A stretch of DNA of 64,000 nucleotides from Allocoprococcus sp004560705 (lineage in GTDB: Bacteria; Bacillota; Clostridia; Lachnospirales; Lachnospiraceae), in the NCBI RefSeq assembly GCF_052065755.1, contig NZ_JBQHTK010000001.1, positions 372,001-436,000 of the forward strand. Direction: 5' to 3'. The stretch's first letter is position 1. Every line of letters starts with the position of its first letter. The position numbers were made by a program, and so were the translations under genes. The notes under the pieces were generated by a model. That model did no database searches and had not been told where the DNA came from. It saw only the letters and a program-made list of their open reading frames with translations. Below are positions 35,286 to 44,696 of this stretch, piece after piece.

Positions 35286-35383
35286 TGGCGAGGGCATGTG
35301 GGAATCGAACCCACCCAGGACGCTCTTAACGCCCCACACTAGTTTTGAAGACTAGGAGGCACACCAGTTACCCATCTACCCCC
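35286..35383 (-). tRNA. selC: tRNA-Sec (UCA anticodon)
   Basis: The 98-base tRNA has an encoded CCA end, anticodon UCA (plus-strand TGA at 35346-35348) in the loop CUUCAAA flanked by CUAGU/ACUAG, a long variable arm and T-arm GTGGG-TTCGATT-CCCAC. The extended acceptor and long variable arm are diagnostic of selenocysteine tRNA. It is charged with serine and converted by SelA. It lies directly upstream of the selenoprotein operon prdCAB and downstream of the divergent prdF promoter. Confidence 0.97.
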
Positions 35384-35403
35384 ATATTATTTCCGGCTTT
35401 CTA

Positions 35404-35478
35404 ACTGTACCACAGTTTATTTCATTTTTCAACATTTATTTCGTTTTTTATTGTAGCAAATTTCTATTGACTTTTCAA
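35404..35478 (-). promoter_or_regulatory. Tandem promoters of tRNA-Sec
   Basis: Two minus-strand sigma-A promoters each have exact 17-base spacers: TTGAAA (35427-35432)/TACAGT (35404-35409), and TTGAAA (35473-35478)/TACAAT (35450-35455). The proximal one would start about 15 bases before the mature tRNA 5' end. Confidence 0.7.
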
Positions 35479-35495
35479 GGCTTTTCGTAGATAAT
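35467..35495 (+). promoter_or_regulatory. Divergent promoter toward prdF
   Basis: TTGACT (35467-35472), a 17-base spacer and GATAAT (35490-35495) read on the plus strand and overlap the distal tRNA-Sec promoter. A 5' leader of about 250 bases follows before prdF, with a CTAGA/TCTAG hairpin at about 35519-35535. No gene is seen in this leader. Confidence 0.6.
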
Positions 35496-35752
35496 ATTTT
35501 CAGAAACTGTACTTCATACTAGAATCAAGTCTAGACAACATTTATTTCACAGCGGAATGCTTAATGCCGCACAGGTTTTGTCGTCCATTTTATTACATAA
35601 TACATAATAATATTTAGCAGACTGCAGAAATATATTTCCAAAGGCTGCTCTATATTCTATTTATCATTTTGGTTTCTACTACTATGCTGCCCGCTTTATG
35701 CTGACAGCTTATAGATTATTTCTATAACTTACTTTAAGGAGGGAATTGGGAA

Positions 35753-36790
35753 ATGGAAATTCATCCAAAGCTTAACCTTGACGCTTTTGAAGCGTCTTTT
35801 CATGCAATTGATACTCATACAGTGGGGGAATTTACGCGTATCATCATGTCCGGTTTTCCGGAGCTGAAAGGTGACACCATGATTGAACGCAAGAATTTTC
35901 TTGCAGAGAATTATGATCAATACCGCCGTGCCTTGATGTTCGAACCACGTGGACACCATGATATGTTCGGAGCTCTTTTAACAGAGCCGGTGCATCCGGA
36001 AGCTGATTTCGGAGTAATCTTTATGGATACAGGCGAATATTTAAACATGTGCGGACATGGCACGATTGGATCTGTAACCGCAATTATCGAAACGGGGCTT
36101 GTCCCGGCCGTAGAACCATATACGGAAGTCGTTCTGGATGCTCCTGCCGGAATCATTCGCACCAAGGCCGAAGTAAAGAACGGAAAAGTTTTGAACGTTA
36201 CTTTAACGAATGTGCCTGCTTTCCTTTATAAGGAGAATCTGACTACCACCGTAGACGGAAGGGAAGTAAAATATGACATTGCTTTCGGCGGAAGTTTCTT
36301 CGCCCTCGTAGACGCTGAGCAATTCGGTTGGACTGTTGATCCGGATTCTATTCCAAAGCTTACCGATTTCGGTATCCATATGTTGGAACAGGTCAACAAA
36401 GAAGTAGAAATCAAACATCCAGAATTGGATATCACAACAGTAGACCTTGTAGAAATGTACTGTTCAACCGACACTCCTGGCTGTAATAAACGCAACGTTG
36501 TTATTTTCGGCGACCATATGGCAGATCGTTCTCCGTGCGGAACAGGAACAAGTGCTAAACTGGCGACCTTATACAAAAGAGGCGAAATCGGGATCGGAGA
36601 ACCTTTCGTATATGAAAGCTTTATCGGCTCCCAGTTTAAAGGCGTCATCCTGAAAGAAGCAAAAGTCGGAGAATTTGATGCAGTTATTCCTCAGATTACC
36701 GGAAGCGCCTACCTGACCGGCGATGCAACTTATGTGATCGACCCGGACGACCCACTGAAATACGGCTTTAAAGTCGGAAGCAAACGTTAG
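35753..36790 (+). CDS. prdF: Proline racemase
   Basis: The 345-residue enzyme has both catalytic cysteines, Cys100 (MCGHGTIG) and Cys262 (SPCGTGTS), so it is a true racemase and not a one-cysteine dehydratase or epimerase relative. It converts L-proline to D-proline, the substrate of PrdAB. It is transcribed away from the rest of the prd operon, after a strong AAGGAGGG ribosome site, and is followed after 16 bases by a TetR gene. Confidence 0.95.
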   Translation: MEIHPKLNLDAFEASFHAIDTHTVGEFTRIIMSGFPELKGDTMIERKNFLAENYDQYRRALMFEPRGHHDMFGALLTEPVHPEADFGVIFMDTGEYLNMCGHGTIGSVTAIIETGLVPAVEPYTEVVLDAPAGIIRTKAEVKNGKVLNVTLTNVPAFLYKENLTTTVDGREVKYDIAFGGSFFALVDAEQFGWTVDPDSIPKLTDFGIHMLEQVNKEVEIKHPELDITTVDLVEMYCSTDTPGCNKRNVVIFGDHMADRSPCGTGTSAKLATLYKRGEIGIGEPFVYESFIGSQFKGVILKEAKVGEFDAVIPQITGSAYLTGDATYVIDPDDPLKYGFKVGSKR

Positions 36791-36806
36791 GAAGTGAGGT
36801 TATTTA

Positions 36807-37394
36807 ATGCCTAAGAAACGCCGTTCCACAAAAAGCAAAATTGTAAAAGCTGCGTGGACTCTTTTTCACAAAAACGGATACGAGCAAACAACAGTAGATG
36901 AAATCATTGCCGCCTCCAAGACTTCGAAGGGTACATTTTATCATTATTTCAAAGGAAAAGAAGCATTGCTTAACACGCTCTCATACCTTTTTGATGATAA
37001 ATATGAGGAGCTTGCAGGAATCGTCGATCCTGACTTATCAGCCTACGACAAATTGCTGTTTTTCAATCATGAACTGTTCTATATGATTGAAACTACAATT
37101 GATGTGAATCTGCTCGCATCTTTATATTCTTCACAATTGATTACCAAGGACAAGCGATCTCTCCTGGAAAGTGACCGTTATTATTTCACTTGGCTTACCG
37201 ATACGATTTCCAGCGCGATCGAATCCGGTGAATTCAAAAACACCAGCACTCCGCAGGAGTTGTTGAAGATATATGCAATGTACGAAAGAGCTTTACTCTA
37301 CGATTGGGCACTTTGCAAAGGGAATTACTCTCTGACCGAATATAGCGACAAATTATTGCCGCATGTTCTGGATCAGTTTGTGGAAGGATTTTAA
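36807..37394 (+). CDS. TetR-family regulator, second gene of the prdF transcript
   Basis: The 195-residue protein has an N-terminal helix-turn-helix (QTTVDEIIAASKTSKGTFYH, about residues 28-47) and a helical sensor domain. It starts 16 bases after prdF with GAAGTGAGG upstream, so it is in the same transcript. It is a candidate regulator of proline use; the family member and its ligand are unknown. Confidence 0.85.
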   Translation: MPKKRRSTKSKIVKAAWTLFHKNGYEQTTVDEIIAASKTSKGTFYHYFKGKEALLNTLSYLFDDKYEELAGIVDPDLSAYDKLLFFNHELFYMIETTIDVNLLASLYSSQLITKDKRSLLESDRYYFTWLTDTISSAIESGEFKNTSTPQELLKIYAMYERALLYDWALCKGNYSLTEYSDKLLPHVLDQFVEGF

Positions 37395-37404
37395 GCATAA
37401 TAAT

Positions 37405-37440
37405 GGGCAGCATCCCGAAAAGATGCTGCCCTTGCTTATT
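37405..37440 (+). terminator. Terminator after the prdF-tetR transcript
   Basis: A perfect 10-bp stem GGGCAGCATC/GATGCTGCCC is followed by a T-rich run on the plus strand. The convergent jetD gene ends 32 bases beyond the stem. Confidence 0.85.
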
Positions 37441-37462
37441 TTTTCTTCATTTGCGTTATCCT

Positions 37463-38662
37463 TTATACGATCAAAAAACTCTCCTGTTCAATCCCCATTC
37501 CGGTTTCAATCATTTTGTCAATCAATTCCTTCAAATCAGGGATCTCTGTTTTCTGCAATTTTGCCATTGTTTCCTTACTGATCGGCTCTGCAAAAGAGGC
37601 ATATTTTTCAAACGTCTCCACATCCATCTTCAGCGGCTGTACGTCCGGAAGAATCTGCTTCTTAATATACTCATAAATTTTCACTCCGCCATAGTCCAGA
37701 TCTCCGCTGTGAAAATACTCCACCGGCTTCCCATTCAGCGCTCTTCTAAGCTTTTTCAGGAATTCTCTGTCCAGAGGCGAGAAATATCCGTGACTGAATA
37801 CATACAATGTGTCCGGCTGATACGGCATCGACACATAATTTGCTTTATTTTCAATTGTCACCACTTTTTTCAGTCCCGGCTGATCCAGCTCTACTACAGC
37901 ATGCTTCAGCGTCTGGCTGTTCAGTACAGTACCATAAACAAAGTCAGAAAGATCCACTCGCTTTGCCTCTGAACCGCGCCATATTTTAAGTTTCAGTGGT
38001 CCTTTCACTGCCAGTTCCTGGGAATATTCCTCAATCATAAGCTGTTCCAATACCGTAGAAGAATCCATGTCTTCTGTAATGGTATCGCAGTATTTTCTTG
38101 CCACACTGATTACATGTCTTTCAAGTTCACGTTCAAACATCTTGGAATCTTTCAGATACTGTTTACTAAAAATTCGTTTCAATACCGGTTCTTCCAGACT
38201 ATCGATCCCCCGAAAAGCCGCAAGCGACATTTCCAGCTTCTCCACCTCTTTCGGGAACTCACCTTTACCCAGACGTGCTCTCAGACTCTCAAAATATTGT
38301 TCAATCCATTCTTTCTGGAAACCTTCCGAAAGTTCTTCCTCAATTTTTCTTGTATAATAATTCACACGCGCCTGTTTCGGCCAATACTCTTCCCCACTTT
38401 CGCTGTCCGCAAGCCGGTAGAATTGCGAAAGTTTTTCAACTCGATATGCAATCAATTCAATATCACTGTCCGGTATCACCCACTTTTTAATTGTAAGAAG
38501 GCCTGCCGACTCCAGTTTTCTCGCCTCATCGATCAGTTCTTGCTTCCCGCAGAGGTCATAATCCTCCTGGGTGATCCTCAGTGTTCTGCCGCCGGTTGCT
38601 CCCTCGCGCCAGTCACGACTGCTGTGTTCACATTTCTCAATAATCTTTTTTACAAGATACAT
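37463..38662 (-). CDS. jetD: Wadjet protein JetD, Toprim-type nuclease subunit
   Basis: The 399-residue protein has an N-terminal helical region and a C-terminal Toprim-like fold with Glu271 (VVTIENKANY) and the Asp pair D321/D323 (SGDLDYGG), the residues needed for metal-dependent DNA cleavage in JetD. In Wadjet, the SMC-like complex JetABC loops closed circular DNA and JetD cuts it, limiting plasmids. It is last in the jetABCD operon, 12 bases after jetC. Confidence 0.88.
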   Translation of the reverse strand: MYLVKKIIEKCEHSSRDWREGATGGRTLRITQEDYDLCGKQELIDEARKLESAGLLTIKKWVIPDSDIELIAYRVEKLSQFYRLADSESGEEYWPKQARVNYYTRKIEEELSEGFQKEWIEQYFESLRARLGKGEFPKEVEKLEMSLAAFRGIDSLEEPVLKRIFSKQYLKDSKMFERELERHVISVARKYCDTITEDMDSSTVLEQLMIEEYSQELAVKGPLKLKIWRGSEAKRVDLSDFVYGTVLNSQTLKHAVVELDQPGLKKVVTIENKANYVSMPYQPDTLYVFSHGYFSPLDREFLKKLRRALNGKPVEYFHSGDLDYGGVKIYEYIKKQILPDVQPLKMDVETFEKYASFAEPISKETMAKLQKTEIPDLKELIDKMIETGMGIEQESFLIV

Positions 38663-38674
38663 ACGTTTTCCCCT

Positions 38675-41600
38675 TTATTCCTCAACATCCGCAAGCTGCG
38701 AAAATTCCGTTTTTTCAAATTCCTGAATCGAAATATGACGCTTGTTCGGATTTGCATATACAAATGTTTTATCTACATTTTCCAGATAGTTCTGAATCTT
38801 ATCATTGGTCGCACTGATAATTGCCTGGAATCCCAGCCCCCTTATCAGAGAGATGCAGCTTGCCACTTTCTCCGCATCCATCTTCGAGAACGCCTCATCC
38901 AAAACAACCAGCCGCAGCGTCGGACGTCTCTGCACTTTCGGCGACAGATTGATTCTGTAAACCTGGGCAAAGCTTGCCAGCAGCGCCACATACAGCGGAT
39001 TTTGTCCCTCTCCTCCGGAATTTTTCTTGATCATCTTCCCGAGACCGATGGTCATATTTTTCTCCCCTTGCACGATCTGCTGCATATCAAAAGAAAGATA
39101 TGTCCGGTAATCCGCATATTTTTCCATGTTCTTTCTGGCTTCATCCAGCTCTTCCCTCGTCGCATTCTCCGGTGGAATAAAGATATTGATCAATTCATTC
39201 ATCATCTCTCCATATTCCTCTTCATGCTCCATTGTAAACATATTAAGCTGGTTATCCATCGTATTACCAAGATCAGCCGGATTGATCTGCAGAGCGTCAT
39301 CCATGAACATCTTATAATATTTTCCATCCGCTCCTTTATTCCGTGTGATCACAAACTGATACTTATCCTTTCCGAAATCCAGTCCGCTTATGATCCGGTT
39401 CAGCTCATCTCTTCGCTGGTAAGCCTCCCGGATTGCGCTGCGGATTTTGAAAATAAAGTCATCTTTAAAATGTTCCACGGCCGAGCGAGCCTGTTCCTTT
39501 GCCGACTCACGGTATTTCTCCAAGTCATCACACTGAAGGCTGTCCAGCAGTTTGTCATAGTCTGAATTTTCTTTGACACTGGTGGAAAAAGTTCGATTCG
39601 GATATCGTCTAATATAAACGCTTCTCCTGTCTACCAGCCTCTGATAAGCATCGTCCATTGCATTTTTTAATTCACCAAGCCCCTTGGCAACCTGGCTTTT
39701 CAGATACTCATAATTCACCGATTTTCTTGCTTCCAGGAACTTACGGAACACTTCCTCATACTCTGTATTCTCTTGAAAATCTTTTCTGAATTCTGCCAGT
39801 TCTTCCTCCGAATCGACAATCTGATCTTTCAACATCTCGATCTTATCACAGCATTTTTCCGCCTGCACTTCGGCAGCAACTACTTGCTTCTTCTTTTCCT
39901 CTTTCCGATTTGCGAGTTCCTCCATCTGCCTTTCCAGGGCTTCTACTGAATCCTCCCGAAGCTTTTTCATCTGCTCAGTCAGCTGCTCTTTACGGCGTTC
40001 TTTTTCAGGAATCATTCTGGCATCCTGAATCTGTGCCATATAGTCTTCTTCCGGCTGTATCAGGCTTTCCAGATCCAACAGTTTCCGAATTTCCTCAAGC
40101 TGATCCTGCAGGGGCAAACGCTCTTCCTGAAGCTTATTACATCGTTCTTCAAGCTGTCGGATTCTTTGTCTGAGACTCGTCTCACCAATGTATGCACGCC
40201 TGGTATAATTCTCGGGATTGATATGCTGCAACCGGTAACTATGATACAGCATACAGTCCGGAGTCACTCCGATGCGCTGATTTCTGAGTTCCTCTATATT
40301 CTCACATTTCATCACATTTCCAAGGAAGAAACGGATGTATTCCCGGACATAGGATTCCTTTGCGATCACTTCCTCTGCCAGAGCCCCCGGACGCACCTCG
40401 TGCTTTTCCTCCAATACTTTTTCTGTATCCAGCACGGCAGCACGATAGTATTTCTTCTTATCCATCTTCTGATAGATTTCCATCGCTGTCTTCGCATACT
40501 CCGGCTCAACAACGAGAAGCAATTTGTTACCTCCCATATAACCTTCTACCGCGTTGTGCCATCGCTCATCACGGATATCCAGAAGATCCGCAAGAATCTT
40601 TCACATTTACGAAGGTACCGGTTCTTTTATAAATCTGATTCTGCAGTTCGATCCTGGCCGCTTCCAGCTCCTTTGGATACGCTTTTCGTCCTTGTTTCAG
40701 CTCCTTTAATTCCTCACGTGATTCCTTCTCTTCCTTCTTGATTCGCCGAAGTTCTCCATCAATTTCCCGGCGCTCTTCTTCCAGTTCATTTCTCATCTGA
40801 GCCAGCGCATTTTTAAGTCTCTTGAGTTCTCCCAAAGTGATACCGCCGGATGCAAATCGGTCAATATCCCAGATTGTCTGGTTAGAAGTCATCTCCTTTG
40901 TCTTCCACTCCTTCAGCCGGTTAGCAGTCTGCGTCCATCTTGCTTTGCTTCCATCCAACCGTTCCAGAGCCTCATTAAGCCCTGCAAGTTCCGTCTCAAG
41001 CATTTTATACCCACTGTTATTGAGCCGAATCAAGAGTTCATCATATTCTTGCTGAAATGCCTTCTCTTCCGTTTCCAGCATTGCCTTTTGCTCCAGGAAT
41101 TCACGATTATCCTGAGAAAGGCTCTGAATTCGATCTCGTTTCTCCTGAACCTCTGCCTCACGACGCATCATTTCCAGTCTCTGAAGCTGGTATTCTCCAA
41201 GCTGTACCTTCTCTCTTCTCTCATCAAAATTCCGATACATCTCTCCTATTTCTTTGAGACATGTTATTTCTTCAAGCGTCTCTTCGATCCGTTTCCGCAT
41301 CCTGCCGTACTGCATAACGCTTTCCTGCATATCTTCAATATGAATATCCTGCTCCATACAGATATATTCCTTCACGAAATCTTCCAGCTTGATATTCATT
41401 TTAAAAGGGATTGCCCGTTTAAACAATCTGGGAAATTTCTCCATATCCAGTCCACCCAGGTACACATCATAGAGTTGCCTTCGGAACCGCTCATTGCTCG
41501 GCCCGCAGTAATATCCCTCCTGTGGAAACGACCGCTGCAGGTATTCTCTGACTTCCATAGTCGTAAGACATCTTTTGTCTGCCCGATAATGATTCTCAAG

Positions 41601-42038
41601 AAGTCCTCCTGTATGCCAGAAAAACAGTCTTCCGATTTCATTCGTCGCAGTTTCCACGTCAAACACAACGCCGACACATTGTTTTTCCTTTGTGTTTGTC
41701 TGTTCAAGCTCCAGCACGATTGTACTGGAAAAATTGGAATTTCGCAAATATTGTGCTTCATTATTTTCACTGATATTGACCATGCCCCTCAGGTACTCAA
41801 TCAGTGAACGATCTGAATCATCGGCTGCAGCCTTGTTGAAAAAACCTCTGCCATCCGTGTTAGCATAGAGCACAATCTGCAGTGCATCAATCACGGTCGA
41901 TTTTCCGCTCCCCGAATGTCCGGTAAAGAAATTGATTCCCTCGCTGAGTGACAGTATTTTTCTGTCTATATAATGCCAGTTATTCAGGCAGATCTTCGAG
42001 AGTGCCTTGAACGGCTGCTGTTTCTCCTTCTTTTCCAA
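38675..42038 (-). pseudogene. jetC: Wadjet SMC-like ATPase JetC, broken by a one-base frameshift
   Basis: The first frame starts at a TTG (42038) with AGGAGG six bases upstream, overlapping jetB. It holds Walker A GHSGSGKST (residues 40-48) and coiled coil, then ends at a TGA at 40569-40571. The second frame resumes the family sequence (LADLLDIRDERWHNAVEGYM), and holds more coiled coil, the signature SGGEGQ and Walker B RLVVLDEAFSKMD. The shift maps to GTG-AAA-GATT near 40597; one A too many explains it, and removing it gives 1120 residues, normal for JetC. Both halves are otherwise intact, so this is a very recent mutation or a sequencing error. Confidence 0.85.
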
Positions 42039-42633
42039 AATGTTCCTCCTCACTGAACGTCTCCAATAATTCTCTGATGTCGTCTCCTGCAAGCACTGCA
42101 TGAATACTCGGATAAATGACAATCCGGGTACTTTCATTTAGTTCTTCCAGAAGATCCAGCGGTTCAATCAACTGATATTTTTTCAAAAGTGCAATCGTCC
42201 TGCGCATCTCCGTAGCTGACGGGATGCTCTGAAGTACTCTGAACTCTCCTGCTTTGCCGTTCACGGCACCCAGCGTCGTCACGATCTGACTGCTTGTGGA
42301 CACATTCTGCATCTGCTCATCATAGATCAGCTTTAGTACCAGTATATAGATAGTTGCAAGTCTCGGAAGTTTTTCGCCCCAGAGCGTCTCTCCCTGAATA
42401 TACAGCATACCTATATTGTTGTTTTCATAAAGTGTGATTCCCGCCACTCTAAAATATTCTTTCAGAAACGGCAGATGCTTCATCGCAGTCCGGTACTCTT
42501 TCCCATACTGAAGCCTGCCCGTCCGTTTGTCGTATTTCCGCTCCAAAAGGAAGGTCTGCCTGAAAAGAGTCTGAACCACTTCTGTGATTGCTTCCTGCTC
42601 CTCCTGTGTGAGCTGTTCATAATAATCAATCAT
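41980..42633 (-). CDS. jetB: Wadjet protein JetB (DUF4194)
   Basis: The 217-residue protein resembles the DUF4194 family, a kite-like winged-helix partner of the SMC-like JetC (MIDYYEQLTQEEQEAITEVV; RTIALLKKYQLIEPL). It overlaps the jetC start by about 59 bases, implying tight translational coupling. It follows jetA by 42 bases. Confidence 0.82.
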   Translation of the reverse strand: MIDYYEQLTQEEQEAITEVVQTLFRQTFLLERKYDKRTGRLQYGKEYRTAMKHLPFLKEYFRVAGITLYENNNIGMLYIQGETLWGEKLPRLATIYILVLKLIYDEQMQNVSTSSQIVTTLGAVNGKAGEFRVLQSIPSATEMRRTIALLKKYQLIEPLDLLEELNESTRIVIYPSIHAVLAGDDIRELLETFSEEEHFGKEGETAAVQGTLEDLPE

Positions 42634-42675
42634 TCATTTCTCCCATCTTCATGATGTATTACAGACACCAACTTG

Positions 42676-44037
42676 TTAAACCTGTCTTTTTACAAATTTC
42701 AATGCCGGATAGCGATAACCGTTTTTCTCCACCATCCTTACATCCTCTTCCAGCACCATATACTTGCTGTTCCTTCGTGTGCTGAGATCATACGCAAGAA
42801 TCAGTTTTTCAAATTCATCTTCTTCCCGCATAGGAAGGGACAGCGCATCCATAACGCCTTCCTGTATATTCTCCTCTATAAAATCTTCTATCTGTCTTCG
42901 GCTGTACCGATGCTGAATCCGGTTCAACTTCAGCACATCTTCCTTGTCCAGATCCTCCGTGGTCTCCTCTGGCTGCATCTGACTGATAAAGTCTTTCCTT
43001 CCTTTACGCCGCTTATAAAGTGATTTCTCCGAAACAATCTCCAGAAGTGAAAGATTCATCTTTGCACCAGTCTTCTGTACAATTTGCTCATAATCCGCTG
43101 CATCTCCCATGCGGTTCAGCAACTGCACCACAAGCCCTTTGGTGTCCGTTTCTCCACTTAACAGATAATTAAGTCTTGTCACGGTTGCGCGCACATATTT
43201 CGTGTGTTCCTTATCCATATTAGCAATACGGTGCTCAATATCATCAAATCCCCGTTCAATCTGATCCAGAAGTTCCAGAACATCCTCCTTCGTATCTCCC
43301 ATCGCCCTGGAACGCTCCCGAACCGTTTCGATCCATTCTTCATTTCCCCGCATATCGCGCAGGCACTTCTTGATATCCATTTTGTAAATATAAAAATTAT
43401 CGGAAGTCTTCAGTATATGGTATTTGCGCCTCACGATTTCTTCCACATACCCATCCAGATGCTCTTTCAGAAGATCTCCGTAAAATCGCTGATCCAGAAG
43501 TCTCTCAAAAAACTTGTCCATATTATGCAGCATATCCTGCAGTGCTTTGTTCAGCCGCCGGGTATTGATCAGCGCCGTGCGCAGCATATTCAGATTCACC
43601 CTGGGATCATTCCGGAAGGAAAATAAAGTCGCGTATACATTCTGGATATAGATTTCCGTCTCCTCCATATCTTCAGAGCTGAGACGTTCGAACGCATCGA
43701 TGAAAACCGCCGAATAATCCGGTATCACAATATTCGTCGCCAATGTATGATAATCTTCAATCTTTTTCAGCCATCCCGTTCTGATCAGCCAATTCAGCAT
43801 ACGAAGTGACGGTGTTTCCAGCATATCAAACTCCGTCTCATTTTCTTCACGCACCAGTCGGAGCTGCTTCTTTGCATACATATCTCCAAGCACCTGTACG
43901 CACACTTCTTTCGTGAGGAAATAATTACTGTACTGGTATTCTTCATTAATAACCAGAAGGGCTTCCATATAAGCCTCCCGGTTCACGGAACGGAACAGAC
44001 TCCAGAACGAATCCGGGATTTCAAAACGCAACTGCAT
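42676..44037 (-). CDS. jetA: Wadjet protein JetA (DUF5716-like)
   Basis: The 453-residue, mostly helical protein (MQLRFEIPDSFWSLFRSVNR) is the expected kleisin-like first subunit of a Wadjet complex. Its sequence looks closer to the DUF5716 JetA group of clostridia (type III) than to DUF3375 of type I; that subtype call is from memory of the families. It is the first gene of the operon. No promoter is clear, but a terminator-like hairpin lies 80-120 bases upstream. Confidence 0.78.
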   Translation of the reverse strand: MQLRFEIPDSFWSLFRSVNREAYMEALLVINEEYQYSNYFLTKEVCVQVLGDMYAKKQLRLVREENETEFDMLETPSLRMLNWLIRTGWLKKIEDYHTLATNIVIPDYSAVFIDAFERLSSEDMEETEIYIQNVYATLFSFRNDPRVNLNMLRTALINTRRLNKALQDMLHNMDKFFERLLDQRFYGDLLKEHLDGYVEEIVRRKYHILKTSDNFYIYKMDIKKCLRDMRGNEEWIETVRERSRAMGDTKEDVLELLDQIERGFDDIEHRIANMDKEHTKYVRATVTRLNYLLSGETDTKGLVVQLLNRMGDAADYEQIVQKTGAKMNLSLLEIVSEKSLYKRRKGRKDFISQMQPEETTEDLDKEDVLKLNRIQHRYSRRQIEDFIEENIQEGVMDALSLPMREEDEFEKLILAYDLSTRRNSKYMVLEEDVRMVEKNGYRYPALKFVKRQV

Positions 44038-44119
44038 ATCCGCACTCCAATCAAATAAATGTTCTCTTTTATTCTATCACATATCGCGCCCCTGCACCAC
44101 GCAAATTTCAAATGTATAA

Positions 44120-44155
44120 CTCAAAAAATGATCCACCGGATCATTTTCTCATATA
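44120..44155. repeat. Dispersed hairpin element, copy 1
   Basis: The sequence AAAATGATCC-ACC-GGATCATTTT followed by CTCATAT lies between the DUF3343 and jetA genes. A near-identical element occurs at 62093-62127, with stem base changes that keep pairing. It is T-rich on both sides and may act as a bidirectional terminator. Confidence 0.6.
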
Positions 44156-44166
44156 AACAGCAACAT

Positions 44167-44199
44167 AAAAAAGACTGCGCTTACGCGCAATCTTTTTTA
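44167..44199 (-). terminator. Terminator of the selenium-supply operon
   Basis: An AAAAAGA-x-TGCGC / GCGCA-x-TCTTTTT stem with a 4-base loop and a run of Ts on the minus strand lies just after the DUF3343 gene stop. Confidence 0.8.
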
Positions 44200-44433
44200 T
44201 ACCATGCATTCATGCATCTCTTCTTCTTCGATTCCAACACTTGACATGATCTCTTTCAGTGCATCCCTGTGTTCCAGTCCGGCACACCATGCAAGCCCAC
44301 AGCCTGCTGAGATCTCCCGCGGCACCGGAATCAGTCTTCCGTCCGCATTCTTTGCCTTACAGGCTTTCTCCATCGCCATGGCATCTGCCGTAGTGTGGAA
44401 TGTCACGACCAGTTTTAACTCTTTCTTTCTCAT
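44197..44433 (-). CDS. DUF3343 protein, putative selenium/sulfur carrier
   Basis: The 78-residue protein has a Cys pair in GCGLAWCAG and a C-terminal HECMV. DUF3343 genes track with selenium-use genes, and a carrier role for reduced selenium or sulfur is proposed from context only. It overlaps the TusA-like gene by one base, so the two are translated together. Confidence 0.78.
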   Translation of the reverse strand: MRKKELKLVVTFHTTADAMAMEKACKAKNADGRLIPVPREISAGCGLAWCAGLEHRDALKEIMSSVGIEEEEMHECMV

Positions 44434-44636
44434 TATTCGATCACAATTTCGAATTCGGAGCCTTTCTCTGTCGTTGTTGCTTTTTTTCCGTGGTCCTTTG
44501 CAAACTTTTCTACGTTCGTTCTCTGATGCGGTTCACTGACCAGCACTTTGATTGGACCCTTCGCATCTTTTAATGCTTCCGCTGTCATCATAAGCGGTTC
44601 CGGGCAGGAAAGTCCTCTTGCATCTACTTCCTTCAT
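44433..44636 (-). CDS. TusA/SirA-like sulfurtransferase of selenium metabolism
   Basis: The 67-residue single-domain protein starts MKEVDARGLSCPEPLM and has the family's catalytic Cys-Pro (Cys11). TusA-like proteins relay persulfide sulfur; homologues beside YedE are thought to relay selenium. It lies 60 bases after yedE and overlaps the DUF3343 gene. Confidence 0.88.
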   Translation of the reverse strand: MKEVDARGLSCPEPLMMTAEALKDAKGPIKVLVSEPHQRTNVEKFAKDHGKKATTTEKGSEFEIVIE

Positions 44637-44696
44637 ATTATTTTACCTTCTTTCTTAGAATAGCATATTATTTTGTTAATATCTACCCTTTGCTTT

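Noticed and set aside
38114..39565. 483-codon plus-strand open frame opposite jetC/jetD
   Set aside because: It is an antisense shadow of two well-supported genes, with no start signal and no domain.
40569..40571. TGA in jetC as a third selenocysteine codon
   Set aside because: Family sequence continues only in another frame, so the TGA results from a frameshift and is not a recoded codon.
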